A DNA stretch of 64,000 nt from Thiotrichales bacterium (GTDB lineage: Bacteria > Pseudomonadota > Gammaproteobacteria > Beggiatoales > Beggiatoaceae), in NCBI GenBank assembly GCA_016744475.1, contig JADGEH010000006.1, forward strand, positions 1 through 64,000, given 5' to 3'. The position numbers were made by a program, and so were the translations under genes. The number at the start of each line of letters is the position of its first letter. The first letter of the stretch is position 1. Of the stretch, positions 47,150 to 55,817 are shown in pieces. The notes under the pieces are model-generated. The model saw only the letters and a list, made by a program, of their open reading frames with translations, was not told where the DNA came from and searched no databases.

Positions 47150-47244
47150 TTTATTACCCTCTATACTTTAGGCGTTTGTTTTTCTAAGAAGCAACTCTAT
47201 AGTTTTTGTAGGGTATATCAAAAAATTTCTTTCTTCAATACTAT

Positions 47245-47284
47245 TAGAGCTGTAGAGCTGTAGAGCTGTAGAGCTGTAGAGCTG
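47245..47284. repeat. Five tandem copies of an 8-bp repeat upstream of the V4R operon
   Basis: TAGAGCTG repeated five times without interruption, about 95 bp upstream of the first gene of the operon. Each unit has the palindrome AGAGCT. On the minus strand it lies just upstream of a possible promoter (TTGAAG...). It may be a set of operator sites or a slippage-prone tract affecting promoter geometry. Confidence 0.9.
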
Positions 47285-47295
47285 ATAAGCGATAG

Positions 47296-47404
47296 GAGGC
47301 TATGAAAGTATTCTAAAAATAGCCATTTTTTAGTGATTTTTTGCATGTAAGTCATTGATTCTCCGTTGCAGAAAACTACTGAAATTGAATACTTTCACAG
47401 CCTC
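47296..47404. repeat. Inverted-repeat element
   Basis: Ends AGGCTATGAAAGTATTC and GAATACTTTCACAGCCT are complementary except for one position, enclosing about 75 bp with no ORF of note. No second copy was found in the window. Confidence 0.6.
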
Positions 47405-47428
47405 GATAGCACCATCCGCCGAAAGCCA

Positions 47429-47558
47429 CAAAAACAGCACAAAATCTACGCCTTTGCAGTCGATGAATATCTCTTGCAAAAAGTCTATTGTACCGCCTCG
47501 CAGAATGGTGGATGACGGCGCAAAAAGACGCGCCTTATCCACCCTACTGTGCTTCGGC
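47429..47558. repeat. Family B half-element fused to family F-like inverted repeat
   Basis: 47429-47490 is the right half of family B (CTACGCCTTTGCAGTCGATG, TTGCAAAAAGTCTATT). It is followed by a short palindrome GAATGGTGGATGACGG...CCACCCTACTGTG resembling family F and the 53683 element. The junction lies at the truncated end of the NTPase gene at 47544. Confidence 0.65.
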
Positions 47559-48203
47559 GAAAAGCTCAAAAAAATCGCTGGGTTCATCAGGTTCGAGCAT
47601 GTTTAAAAACAAGAATTGCTCTGCCGTCGCGTTTAATTCTGCTGCGCCATAGTGTTGAATTTGATGTAAAAAAGTGGATTTTCCCAGGCCGCTATCACCC
47701 AGCACTGCGATGTTGCTGCCACGTTTTAACAAGGCCAAGGCTTCTTGCAATGGCCACTCGCGTTTTAAGGCTTGTTGGGCATCGCGGATAGTGCCTATCA
47801 TGCCGAAAGGGTTGGGGGCGCGATCTGCTGGTTTTTCCTCATGCGGCTGTTCTGCGCATTCGGATGCAGAAACTTTATCGTGCCCGATCACATCGCCATG
47901 CACATTGAGATCACCTGCGGTGTTGTATTGTGTGCCCACCTGTTGCCCGCTTTGCTTGAAGCTGCTGTGAGCACTGGACTGCGGCGTGGCGGATTCATGT
48001 GGCAATGCGTCTAAAGCGGTGTGCAGAGAGACCAATTGATCTTGGCTTTCCAGCCATTCGATGAGTTTGATAGCGCGGTTGATGCGCTCGGCGGTGTCGG
48101 GAGGAAGATAAGCGAGCGGCACCTTTAGTTGAAACAACAGTTCTTTAAACTGTGTGTCGGTGAGTCGCTTGAGGTGATCCAGTAGTGCGTGACGCTCGTG
48201 CAT
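47544..48203 (-). pseudogene. Truncated EAD-like/P-loop NTPase
   Basis: 219 aa from the ATG at 48203; an upstream GTG at 48248 is possible. The N-terminal ~80 residues (MHERHALLDHLKRLTDTQF, IKLIEWLESQDQL) resemble a small helical effector-associated or death-like adaptor domain. Next is VGTQYNTAGDLNVHGDVIGH, a Gly/Asp-rich linker often found after such domains in NTPase systems. Then comes an ATPase start with Walker A LGDSGLGKSTF. The frame ends about 45 residues later, before any Walker B, where a repeat element begins. It is therefore probably the remains of a longer STAND-type NTPase. Confidence 0.65.
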
Positions 48204-48267
48204 GGTCGCTGCCCGTGTGAGATGAAGGCTTATTTTGCCAAACTTCACTCGCGGGTCAAGGTGTCAC

Positions 48268-48460
48268 CTTCTCTAGTTCCCACGCGCTTTGCGTGGAAAC
48301 CCCAAGCACCGTGCCTGCGGTGGTGCGTAAACTAGGTAAATATCTATAGCCTATGCCGCCTTTTATTGCGCCCTTTCAGGGCTGGGTGGGTCTCATCGAC
48401 CACACCCAGGGCGTTGCCCTGGGCTATAGGGATGCCGCCCCGTTGGGGCTAAAAATCCTT
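48268..48460. repeat. Family D palindromic element, copy 2
   Basis: CTAGTTCCCACGCGC...GCGTGGAAACCCCAAGCACC, then GCGCCCTTTCAGGGCTGG, CCAGGGCGTTGCCCTGG and GCCCCGTTGGGGC stem-loops as in copy 1. The left third instead matches the palindrome at 54493-54595. Confidence 0.75.
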
Positions 48461-48467
48461 TAGAAGC

Positions 48468-48570
48468 TATAGCCAAAGTACATGAGTTGTAAGACTGCCA
48501 GTCCTTCAAGGACTGGCAGTCTTGAGTTCGGCAGAGTTTAAGCCCTACAAATGATGTATTTTAGCTATAT
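48468..48570. repeat. Family C element, copy 4
   Basis: TATAGCCAAAGTACATGA at the left and AAATGATGTATTTTAGCTAT at the right, with the usual AAGACTGCCAGTCCTT hairpin in between. It directly follows the family D copy. Confidence 0.85.
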
Positions 48571-48591
48571 CTGGTAAAAGAAATCGTCACG

Positions 48592-48703
48592 AGGTTAAGC
48601 TGATTTGAGCCAGGTTGTATCAAGATTTGAGGCAAATAGTCGTTCTATTTAACGAAAATCTTGATGCAAGATGGCCCAATCTCAGCTTGACCGCAGTAGA
48701 TTC
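48592..48703. repeat. Inverted-repeat element next to cyclase fragment
   Basis: Imperfect ends GTTAAGCTGATTTGAGCCAG and GGCCCAATCTCAGCTTGAC, with inner arms CAAGATTTGAGG and CGAAAATCTTG around AAATAGTCGTTCTATTTAAC. No coding potential. It abuts the end of the cyclase fragment. Confidence 0.5.
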
Positions 48704-48715
48704 TTTTTTGCCCGC

Positions 48716-49060
48716 CTATTCCAACACCAATAGCTCCAGCGCTTGCGTTTTTCCTTTCACTTTCACTTGTCGGGTTTCTACAACGGCAGGCGGTGGACTG
48801 AGTGCTTCATAACAGGTTTGAGATAACAAGATTTCATCGGCTTTGGCATGATCACAAATGCGCTTGGCGGTGTTGACCGTATCGCCAATGATGTCGTAAC
48901 CGCGCACGTTTTGACTGCCGAGTAAACCTTCCACTAAAGCCCCGCTGTGTAGCTCTATTCCGGCACTGAGTTCATAGCCTTGTGCTTGCGAGTCGGGGTT
49001 TGCAACCTGTACCCGCTTGTCAGAAGCATTTAAGCAGGCGGGGGAAATATACTTCGCAGG
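48716..49060 (-). pseudogene. C-terminal fragment of class III adenylate/guanylate cyclase
   Basis: Reading leftward, the frame gives GYELSAGIELHSGALVEGLL, then RGYDIIGDTVNTAKRICDHA, which is the class III cyclase end with the DIIGDTVNTAKR block. It continues to a KVKGKTQALEL C-terminus. The first catalytic metal-binding part and any sensor are missing. Upstream the frame has no credible start before the Amt-MCP stop. A nominal ATG-like start at 48934 cuts through the domain. This is a truncated gene, flanked by repeats. Confidence 0.75.
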
Positions 49061-49071
49061 TGGATATTAAG

Positions 49072-51282
49072 TTATGTCGCCGCGTTCTCCACACGAAAAC
49101 GCCGCATTAATTGCTGCAAATGTTCGGCGAGCGCCATCACGCTTTCGCTGTGATTTAAGGCTTCTGTCGCATCGCCTGCGGTGGCTTGGGCAATGCTGTT
49201 AATTTGCGTGAGATTGTGGCTTAAATTCGCGGCGACGCTGCCTTCTTCCTCAGACGCTTGTGCTATCCGAGCCGTCATCTCCGCCATCGCTTCCACCGCC
49301 GAGGTGATAGCTTGCAGCGAAGTGCTGGCCTCCGTGGTGCGATCCGCGCCTGCACGCGCATGTCTGCGGCTGGTGTCTATCGCCTGCATCGCCTCCGTGA
49401 CCCGCGTCTGAAATTGTTTCAATATCGCTTCAATGTCTAATGCCGATGCTTGGGTGCGTTGTGCCAGATTGCGCACTTCATTCGCTACCACGCGAAACCC
49501 TTGCCCATGTTGTTCAGCATGTTCGGCTTCAATCGCAGCATTCAAAGCGAGAATATCTGTGCGCTTTGCAATATGTTGAATGGTCTGCAAAATTGAGCCA
49601 ATTTCATGGGTTTGATGGCCTAGACGGGTCATCTCTTGCGCGGCGTTTTCCACTTCACTGGCTATTTCAGTTAAGGCTTGCAAGGACACCAGCACTACGT
49701 TTTTGCCATGATCGCTGTCTTTAGAGGCTTTTTGCGCTTCCAACGACATCTGCGCCGCATCGTCCGCGATGACACGCGCAGTGGCGGCTAACTCCGTAAT
49801 CGCTGCGCTGGCTTCACTGATTTGTTCTCCTTGATGTTGCGCACTGCTACGCATGGTGCGGCATGATTCCGTCAAAATCATCGCCTCTTGATGAAAAGCT
49901 CCGGCATCTCCTTTTATCGCTTGAATCACCGATTGATAATTACCTAAAAACTGATTAAAAACATGTGCTAACGGAGCTGACTCATTGCCGATTTCAACCG
50001 GTACACGGCGGGTTAAATCGCCATCACCCGCTTGTTGCGCATGAGTGATATTGTGCATCACCGCTATCGTCTCTTGTAAACCCGAACTGGCACCGTGTTC
50101 ATGAATATTTAAACCCATCTCTTCGGCATCCGGCGACACCCGCAAAAAGTCAAAAGAACGCAGCCCCCAAAACAGCAGCAAGCCCATGCCAAAACTCCAA
50201 GCAAACACCGCTGTTACGCCTAGAAACTGTACGCCGAATTGTTGCCAAACACCGCCCGCAGGCAACCTCTCCACGGGAGCGACAAACACTAAAATCAGCG
50301 TGCCCCACACCCCACAAAAAGCATGGGCAGGAATGGCATTCACTGGATCATCCACCGACATCCAATGCAACAACATCCACTCAGCCCAATACACCACCAA
50401 ACCCGCTCCAAAACCAATCAACACCGCACCCACAGGCTCAACCACTGCACAACCCGCAGTAATGCCTACCAAACCGCCAATCACTCCATTGAGCAATTTT
50501 TCAATATGAATTTCGCCTTTGCTAAGCCACAAAGACAGGAAAAAACAAGACACGCCCCCCGCCGCAGCCGCCAACATCGTATTCGCCACAATCTTCGCCA
50601 CACTGGCATTCGCCGCCAAGGTGCTGCCCCCGTTAAAACCAAACCAGCCAAACCACAACACCAACACCCCGATCACCGCCAGCACCAAACTATGCCCGGC
50701 GATTTTATTACTACTACCATCGCGGTTAAAACGTCCCAAACGCGGCCCTAGCACCAGTGCTCCCGCCAATCCCACCCAGCCGCCCAAGGAATGCACCACC
50801 GTAGAACCCGCAAAATCAATCATGCCTTTATCGGCTAACCAGCCGCCTTCGCCCCAAATCCAATGCCCAGACACGGGATAAATCACCCCCGTCACCACCA
50901 CGCTAATCAAGGCATAGGATAAAAATCGAATCCGCTCTGCCACCGCACCCGAAACAATCGTCGCTGCTGTCCCAGCAAAAGTAGCCTGAAAGACAAACAC
51001 CGCATAATCCTTCGGCGTATCTAAGCCTTGCAAGGCAAAACCGCTGCTACCGATCAAGCCCTTCACATCTGAGCCAAACATCAAGGCATAACCCACGCCC
51101 CAGAAAATCAGCACCGACAAAATGAAATCAGTCAGGTTTTTGACCGCCACATTAATCGTGTTTTTTGCCTGCGTTAGCCCTGATTCCAGCGCCGTAAAAC
51201 CTGCCTGCATAAACAACACTAAAGCCGCAGAGATGATGATCCAAATAATATCTAAATGTGATTGCAGTGTACTGATATCCAC
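49072..51282 (-). CDS. Ammonium transporter fused to methyl-accepting chemotaxis domain (Amt-MCP)
   Basis: 736 aa. Residues about 1-395 form a complete Amt channel with about 11 TM helices: [28 protein letters not shown], pore His in [16 protein letters not shown] and the second His in [15 protein letters not shown]. After residues 400-470 (a HAMP-like [17 protein letters not shown] stretch) comes a cytoplasmic MCP signalling coil. Its hairpin tip is [20 protein letters not shown], followed by [18 protein letters not shown]. This is a one-protein ammonium sensor or transceptor for taxis. Amt fusions to kinases and cyclases are known; an MCP fusion is uncommon. No che or glnK gene is adjacent. 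ATG at 51282 with AGGGAGA upstream. Confidence 0.93.
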   Translation of the reverse strand: MDISTLQSHLDIIWIIISAALVLFMQAGFTALESGLTQAKNTINVAVKNLTDFILSVLIFWGVGYALMFGSDVKGLIGSSGFALQGLDTPKDYAVFVFQATFAGTAATIVSGAVAERIRFLSYALISVVVTGVIYPVSGHWIWGEGGWLADKGMIDFAGSTVVHSLGGWVGLAGALVLGPRLGRFNRDGSSNKIAGHSLVLAVIGVLVLWFGWFGFNGGSTLAANASVAKIVANTMLAAAAGGVSCFFLSLWLSKGEIHIEKLLNGVIGGLVGITAGCAVVEPVGAVLIGFGAGLVVYWAEWMLLHWMSVDDPVNAIPAHAFCGVWGTLILVFVAPVERLPAGGVWQQFGVQFLGVTAVFAWSFGMGLLLFWGLRSFDFLRVSPDAEEMGLNIHEHGASSGLQETIAVMHNITHAQQAGDGDLTRRVPVEIGNESAPLAHVFNQFLGNYQSVIQAIKGDAGAFHQEAMILTESCRTMRSSAQHQGEQISEASAAITELAATARVIADDAAQMSLEAQKASKDSDHGKNVVLVSLQALTEIASEVENAAQEMTRLGHQTHEIGSILQTIQHIAKRTDILALNAAIEAEHAEQHGQGFRVVANEVRNLAQRTQASALDIEAILKQFQTRVTEAMQAIDTSRRHARAGADRTTEASTSLQAITSAVEAMAEMTARIAQASEEEGSVAANLSHNLTQINSIAQATAGDATEALNHSESVMALAEHLQQLMRRFRVENAAT

Positions 51283-51349
51283 TTTAAGAAAAATCTCCCT
51301 TCAACAAAAATATGCTGTAGCTCATCAGCCGTCCTCGCTCAAGCCTGGG

Positions 51350-51361
51350 CAAGTCTATTGA
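51350..51361. repeat. Family B end remnant
   Basis: GGGCAAGTCTATTGAC carries the B terminus CAAGTCTATT only; the rest is gone. Between this and 51598 I see no gene or convincing signal. Confidence 0.4.
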
Positions 51362-51597
51362 CTCAGCCTGCTCATTACATACCCACCCATACCGCTTTCG
51401 CGCTATTTTCCAAGCACATAATACACACTATTTGAGTGGTTTAATTCACCGAAAAGCCTTACCCTGCTGAGTCCTACACCTGGTAAACAAGCGCTCGATA
51501 TGTATCGTATGGATTTGGAATTGGCGCGTAGTCTTCAACAAAATCAATGGATGGGTGGGGCGAATATGCCTGCACGGATTGCGGCGGCTTTATGGGC

Positions 51598-51635
51598 TTT
51601 GCAGCCGATTATCCCGTTTTTGTATAGGCTCTCAA
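51598..51635. repeat. Family A right-end fragment
   Basis: TTGCAGCCGATTATCCCG followed by TATAGGCTCT matches the right end of the 28812 element. It lies about 115 bp upstream of rlmD. Confidence 0.75.
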
Positions 51636-51750
51636 CCAAGATTTTTATGGGCAGGTGGTGCTAAGCTGGGACTGAGCACTATTTTCAAAAAGACTCACTG
51701 GTACACGCTTGAAGTATACAATGAGCGATTTTTGCCAACCGAGACTCCTT

Positions 51751-53079
51751 ATGCCCCGTCGCCGTAAACACAACCCCTTACCGCCTGATCTCGTAGAGAT
51801 TCAAATTGAAGACTTGTCCCACGAAGGACGAGGCATTGCCCATTTAGAGGGCAAAACCTTGTTTATTGACAACGCCTTACCCGGTGAAACAGTGCGTTTT
51901 CGTTACACCGCCGTGCATGGACGTTTTGATGAAGGTGAAGCCGTTGAGATTTTGCAAGCCTCTGAACAACGTGTCACACCGGGCTGCGAACACTTTGGCC
52001 TGTGTGGAGGGTGCAGCTTGCAACATTTAACTCCGCAAGCACAAATCGCCTTAAAACAAAAAACCTTGCTTGAACAATTTGAACATGTCGGACACGTCAC
52101 GCCTGAACAGGTATTACCGCCGCTTACGGGTCCTGTGTGGGGCTATCGCCACAAAGCACGATTAGGCGCTAAATATGTGCCTAAAAAAGGTGGCGTATTG
52201 GTCGGGTTCCGTGAAAAACGCAGCCCTTATGTGGCAGAACTGCAATCGTGTGTGGTGTTACACGAAGTGGTTGGACAACGCATTTCTGCATTGCGAGACC
52301 TACTCAGCGGCTTAGAAGCCCGTCATCGTATTGCACAAATCGAAGTAGCCGTGGGAGACAATCATACAGCGTTGATTTTGCGCAATTTAGACCCCTTGTC
52401 CAGCGCGGATCAAGAGATATTGCTCGCTTTTGCTCAAGACACGGGTTTGCATTTATACCTGCAACCTGGCGGGCCGAAAACCGTCGCGCCTTTCTATCCA
52501 GAATCCCCTGAAGCGCTACACTATTTATTGCCGCAAGATATAACACTACGCTTTCAACCCAATGATTTTACTCAAGTCAATCCCGCTATTAATCAGAAAA
52601 TGATTCAACGTGCCATCGATTTATTGGCCTTAAATAACACCGATCATCTACTCGAATTGTTCTGTGGTTTGGGCAATTTCAGCTTGCCTCTTGCGACCCA
52701 AGCAGGACGCATTATGGCGGTCGAAGGCGAAGCCAGTTTAGTGGAACGTGCTTGGCAAAATGCACGAGAAAATGGTGTGGAAAATATCCAATATGCGGTG
52801 GCTAATTTAATGGAAGAAAAGTTAGAAGCGGATTGGTTGACAGGCGATTACAACAAGTTGTTGCTTGATCCTCCCCGCAGTGGAGCGATTGAAATCATTC
52901 AGCGATTAGATGTATCCAAGATTGAACGCATTCTTTATATTTCCTGTAATCCTTCTACTTTGGCACGGGATGCAGGTGAATTGGTGCAACGCGGGTTCAC
53001 CTTAAAACAAGCCGGCATCATGGATATGTTTCCGCACACCACGCATGTGGAATCTATTGCTTTGTTTGAGCGTTCATAA
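51751..53079 (+). CDS. rlmD: 23S rRNA (uracil-C5)-methyltransferase RlmD
   Basis: 442 aa SAM-dependent methyltransferase modifying U1939 of 23S rRNA. An N-terminal TRAM domain (about 10-65: IEDLSHEGRGIAHLEGKTLF). The Fe-S cluster cysteines are in PGCEHFGLCGGCSLQHL, with a fourth in LQSCVVL. The SAM-binding ELFCGLGNFSLPLA, LLDPPRSGA and catalytic ISCNPSTLARD are all present. The start at 51751 aligns with the family N-terminus; in-frame ATG 51721 and TTG 51709 would add an unneeded extension. No neighbouring relA as in E. coli. Confidence 0.95.
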   Translation: MPRRRKHNPLPPDLVEIQIEDLSHEGRGIAHLEGKTLFIDNALPGETVRFRYTAVHGRFDEGEAVEILQASEQRVTPGCEHFGLCGGCSLQHLTPQAQIALKQKTLLEQFEHVGHVTPEQVLPPLTGPVWGYRHKARLGAKYVPKKGGVLVGFREKRSPYVAELQSCVVLHEVVGQRISALRDLLSGLEARHRIAQIEVAVGDNHTALILRNLDPLSSADQEILLAFAQDTGLHLYLQPGGPKTVAPFYPESPEALHYLLPQDITLRFQPNDFTQVNPAINQKMIQRAIDLLALNNTDHLLELFCGLGNFSLPLATQAGRIMAVEGEASLVERAWQNARENGVENIQYAVANLMEEKLEADWLTGDYNKLLLDPPRSGAIEIIQRLDVSKIERILYISCNPSTLARDAGELVQRGFTLKQAGIMDMFPHTTHVESIALFERS

Positions 53080-53113
53080 GTGTTGTAAACAATGTAGACT
53101 CGTATTTTATGGC

Positions 53114-53509
53114 TTACGAGTCTTTACCATCTTTAATGTAAAGAAACACCAGTATCAGTAGATAAACGGCAATAGCGGCTGTTTGCCACCAATAAGGCAT
53201 AGTGGATTGTCCTTCTTTTAGCACCGATGCCAGCGCACTTGATGTATTAACAGAACTTAAACCCAGTACCGTGATAGCAAGAACAACAATGGCGTTCAAT
53301 GCGACGGCTCTATGTTGTGCGGCTGAATAAAATAAAGCAATGTAAGCGCATACTGCAAATGAAATGATTTTATCTTGGTAGGCATAATAAGGCGTGTCAA
53401 AATAGACAAATAATAACGGTACTTTAATACCGAAATAGTGTGCGATGGCCATGCAACAGAAATATGCGGCTCCTGTTAAAAACGCATATTTTGTGAATTG
53501 AGAGTTCAT
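53114..53509 (-). CDS. Small integral membrane protein
   Basis: 131 aa with about four TM segments (8-30, 47-65, 70-92, 106-126). A perfect AGGAGG lies upstream. Not recognised. Its C-terminus ends with IKDGKDS. Convergent with rlmD, with only 34 bp between the stop codons. No charged catalytic residues stand out. Confidence 0.7.
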   Translation of the reverse strand: MNSQFTKYAFLTGAAYFCCMAIAHYFGIKVPLLFVYFDTPYYAYQDKIISFAVCAYIALFYSAAQHRAVALNAIVVLAITVLGLSSVNTSSALASVLKEGQSTMPYWWQTAAIAVYLLILVFLYIKDGKDS

Positions 53510-53536
53510 GGGTTTTACCTCCTCTTGTGATGAGAG

Positions 53537-53663
53537 CGCAGTAGGATGGGTAGAGGCGCATTATGATGTTTGATTTTGCTATGAACTTTATCGCGCCGAA
53601 ACCCATCATTCATCCATCATCGAAATGATGGGTTTCGCTCTGTTTTACCCATCCTACTGCGCT
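53537..53663. repeat. Family F inverted-repeat element, copy 1
   Basis: Ends GCGCAGTAGGATGGGTAGAG and TTTACCCATCCTACTGCGC. Inner complementary parts CGCGCCGAAACCCATCATT and AATGATGGGTTTCG. About 127 bp; a second copy lies at 54705-54835. Confidence 0.85.
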
Positions 53664-53682
53664 AGAGAATATTGCGGCCCTC

Positions 53683-53792
53683 GCGTAGGGTGGATAAGGC
53701 GCGTCTTTTTGCGCCGCCATCCGCCATTTGGGAAACATTCGGCGCATGACGGCAAAGCCTTATGCGCCCTACGAGTTCTTTATTCAACACCC
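53683..53792. repeat. Inverted-repeat element related to family F
   Basis: GCGTAGGGTGGATAAGGCGC at the left and GCCTTATGCGCCCTACGAG at the right, with inner GCGCCGCCATCCGCC. A similar sequence (GCGCGCCTTATCCACCCTAC) lies at 47530. No ORF. Confidence 0.7.
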
Positions 53793-53837
53793 TGGATGGC
53801 TTTTGCCCACCCTACTGGGTTGGGTTGGATCGCCAAG

Positions 53838-54341
53838 TTAGGCGCTATTATCTAATTCTTTTTCTACTTGACGCAAAAGCCATGCAATCGTTGCAGGATT
53901 GAGCTTTCCCTGTCCCCAATGTGTACTCGTTTGAGTGATATAGTTGTCAATTGCAACAGTCAGTTTAGGCATCAGACATTCTGGTTTTTCAGTAAACTCA
54001 GCAAGGGGCTTTCTGCCATAAATAAACTCGAATTCTCTCAATCCGCGATTGTACCAGTAGGTGCCATAAAAACTGGCAGCATGCGCACGCAACCAAACCC
54101 ACATGAATTCGGGATCAGCCACATTAGGTGCTTCAGCATGGCACTGACCACAAAGGAGAACTAAATTGCTTGGTTCCTCTGAGCCACCCAAAGCGCGTGG
54201 GATAATGTGGCAACGTTGTAACAAACGTTCTTGAGCGCAACGCCAACAAAGTTTTTCTGCTTCGTCCCAATCAACAGACAATCCGCATTCATCTTGGTGC
54301 AAAAACCAGTATTCAACAACTTCATAATGTGTTGTATCCAT
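53838..54341 (-). CDS. HNH endonuclease domain protein
   Basis: 167 aa. The zinc-binding pair CWRC (32-35) is followed by HIIPRALGGSEEPSNLVLLC (the HNH His-Asn) and CGQCH. This is the McrA-like HNH fold; the protein may be a DNase. The C-terminal half (PEFMWVWLRAHAASFYG, AIAWLLRQVEKEL) is not recognised. The SD is weak. There is no adjacent methylase, so a restriction role is uncertain. Confidence 0.8.
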   Translation of the reverse strand: MDTTHYEVVEYWFLHQDECGLSVDWDEAEKLCWRCAQERLLQRCHIIPRALGGSEEPSNLVLLCGQCHAEAPNVADPEFMWVWLRAHAASFYGTYWYNRGLREFEFIYGRKPLAEFTEKPECLMPKLTVAIDNYITQTSTHWGQGKLNPATIAWLLRQVEKELDNSA

Positions 54342-54492
54342 GAGCCTAACAAGCCATGTAAGGCGGGCAAAAACCGTTCGTGATATTAAAAAAACGTTTG
54401 AATCTTATTGAAATATCGTGATGGTAGGTAAAACCCGATGTAAATCCCTATTATTTAATAGCGTGACAGGGCGGGGTTTTGCCTGCCCTAGG

Positions 54493-54595
54493 ACTGGTTG
54501 CTCCCACGCGCCTGCGTCACGGATACCTCGGCATCACAGACGCACCGCAGGCGCGGTGCTTAGGGTTCCCACGCAGGGCGCGTGGGAACTAGAGA
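54493..54595. repeat. Compound palindrome related to family D flank
   Basis: CTCCCACGCGCCTGCGTCACGG pairs with the region around GGGTTCCCACGCAGGGCGCG. CGCACCGCAGGCGCGGTGC gives an inner stem. The reverse complement of 48271-48330 matches it well. Confidence 0.55.
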
Positions 54596-54629
54596 AAACC
54601 ACAAAAAGGGTTTTGTTGATCTGCGCTTA

Positions 54630-54760
54630 AACTGTAGTCTATACACCTGCTCAGGCTGCAGCTAATCAACTAGCCGAAAAAATTCAAGCAGACCTTAATC
54701 ATGCTATAGCGGTAGGATGGGTAGAGCAGAGCGAAACCCATCATTTCGGTGAGGGATGAA
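54630..54760 (+). pseudogene. ORF remnant interrupted by family F
   Basis: From about 54629 the frame reads TVVYTPAQAAANQLAEKIQA and DLNHAIAV before running into the family F copy at 54705. No start codon. It may be the end of a small gene. Not recognised. Confidence 0.3.
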
Positions 54761-54835
54761 TGATGGGTGTCGGCGCAATAAAGTTCATAACAAAATCAAA
54801 CATCATCATGCGCCTCTACCCATCCTACCTTGCTA
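54705..54835. repeat. Family F inverted-repeat element, copy 2
   Basis: Ends ATAGCGGTAGGATGGGTAGA and CTCTACCCATCCTACCTTGC. The interior (AACCCATCATTTCG, GGTGTCGGCGCAATAAAGTT) is the reverse complement of copy 1. Confidence 0.85.
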
Positions 54836-54908
54836 TGTTCATCATTATATATAACAACGTATTTGTACCCGCGTTCAAGTATTCCTTCCTGCATAAAGAA
54901 GAAACCAC

Positions 54909-55001
54909 ATGTATAGACTATGGCAACGTTTAAGTAGCTTTTTTAAACTCAATAGCTTTGTTTTAAATAAAAAAATTATTCTTCACGGCATCCTGCCTTA
55001 G
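54909..55001 (+). CDS. Short N-terminal reading frame before a -1 frameshift site
   Basis: 30 codons starting MYRLWQRLSSFFKLNSFVLN with AAGAAG upstream. A run of seven A residues (54969-54975) lies in zero frame as AAA-AAA-A. A -1 slip there would continue into the lipoprotein-like frame that reaches 55672. It may be a genuine gene start separated by a frameshift. Confidence 0.35.
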   Translation: MYRLWQRLSSFFKLNSFVLNKKIILHGILP

Positions 55002-55129
55002 TTTTATTTCGTTTATTTGTTTTCTCAATTTGCTGTTTTCCGCTCATTGCTTGCGATACAGACGCTAGTAAGCTGAATAAAAAAGTTGAAGTTAGGCCAG
55101 AGCACACCCCTAAAGTTATAGGTAATATT

Positions 55130-55672
55130 GTGTACTTTTATTTGGGAGAGACTCGATTTGTTATTCCTAAGAAATATATGAGAGGAGTTTCACATAACTA
55201 TTTAGGGATACCCGACAGTGCTCGCTTGGTAGTCTTATTGCCAAATTTTGAATGGAAAACCAAACAAAATAAACATGAGTTTGATGCCAGTAAAACCCCT
55301 GGTTGGGGAAGAAGGTTAACTATTGTAGTAGAGTTTAGTAGGCATCACTACACAACAGATGAACTGATTAAAAACCAACATTCTTATGTTTTAGATAGAG
55401 GTTTTCTAAAAAAAGAATATGGGCTAGAAGTTTATCAATACGAGAAATATTATAGTATTTTTTATTATATTTATTTTAATCAAGATGGGAACATACCCAT
55501 CTTGTTTCGTTGCGTCATGTTGGATGTGCCTTCACCAGGCTGCACAGGTCGTTATGATCTTAATGAGCATGTTAGAGTGGAGTTTGATTTTCATGCCAAA
55601 TACCTGCCTCAATGGAAGATTATTTGGCAAAAATTAGATGATTTACTTGGAAGTAATCCTAATCATAGTTAA
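55130..55672 (+). CDS. Hypothetical (lipo)protein, frame extends upstream without ATG
   Basis: The GTG at 55130 is only a nominal start: the same frame is open from about 54970 and encodes LFRLFVFSICCFPLIAC, a hydrophobic stretch ending in a lipobox-like LIAC with Cys at 55052. The mature part has RFVIPKKYMRG, IPDSARLVVLLPNFEW and WGRRLTIVVEFSRH. This resembles immunity-type or DUF lipoproteins but was not identified. With a -1 shift at the A7 tract the total would be about 254 aa. AT-rich compared with its surroundings. It may be a pseudogene, a sequencing artefact or a slippage-controlled gene. Confidence 0.55.
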   Translation: MYFYLGETRFVIPKKYMRGVSHNYLGIPDSARLVVLLPNFEWKTKQNKHEFDASKTPGWGRRLTIVVEFSRHHYTTDELIKNQHSYVLDRGFLKKEYGLEVYQYEKYYSIFYYIYFNQDGNIPILFRCVMLDVPSPGCTGRYDLNEHVRVEFDFHAKYLPQWKIIWQKLDDLLGSNPNHS

Positions 55673-55817
55673 TTGGTAACATTATCAGCCGAGTAGGGTG
55701 CGCACTATCTTTTGGGTGCGCACGCGGTTGATGTCCACAACCTGCTCGTCCGCGTTCGCGCCACAAAAAACACGCGGCGCAAACCCTACGAAATGATGGC
55801 TGCGACCACCACTATCT

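Noticed and set aside
48716..48934. Small 72-aa gene beginning at 48934
   Set aside because: Class III cyclase homology continues upstream in the same frame, so this is an internal start in a fragment.
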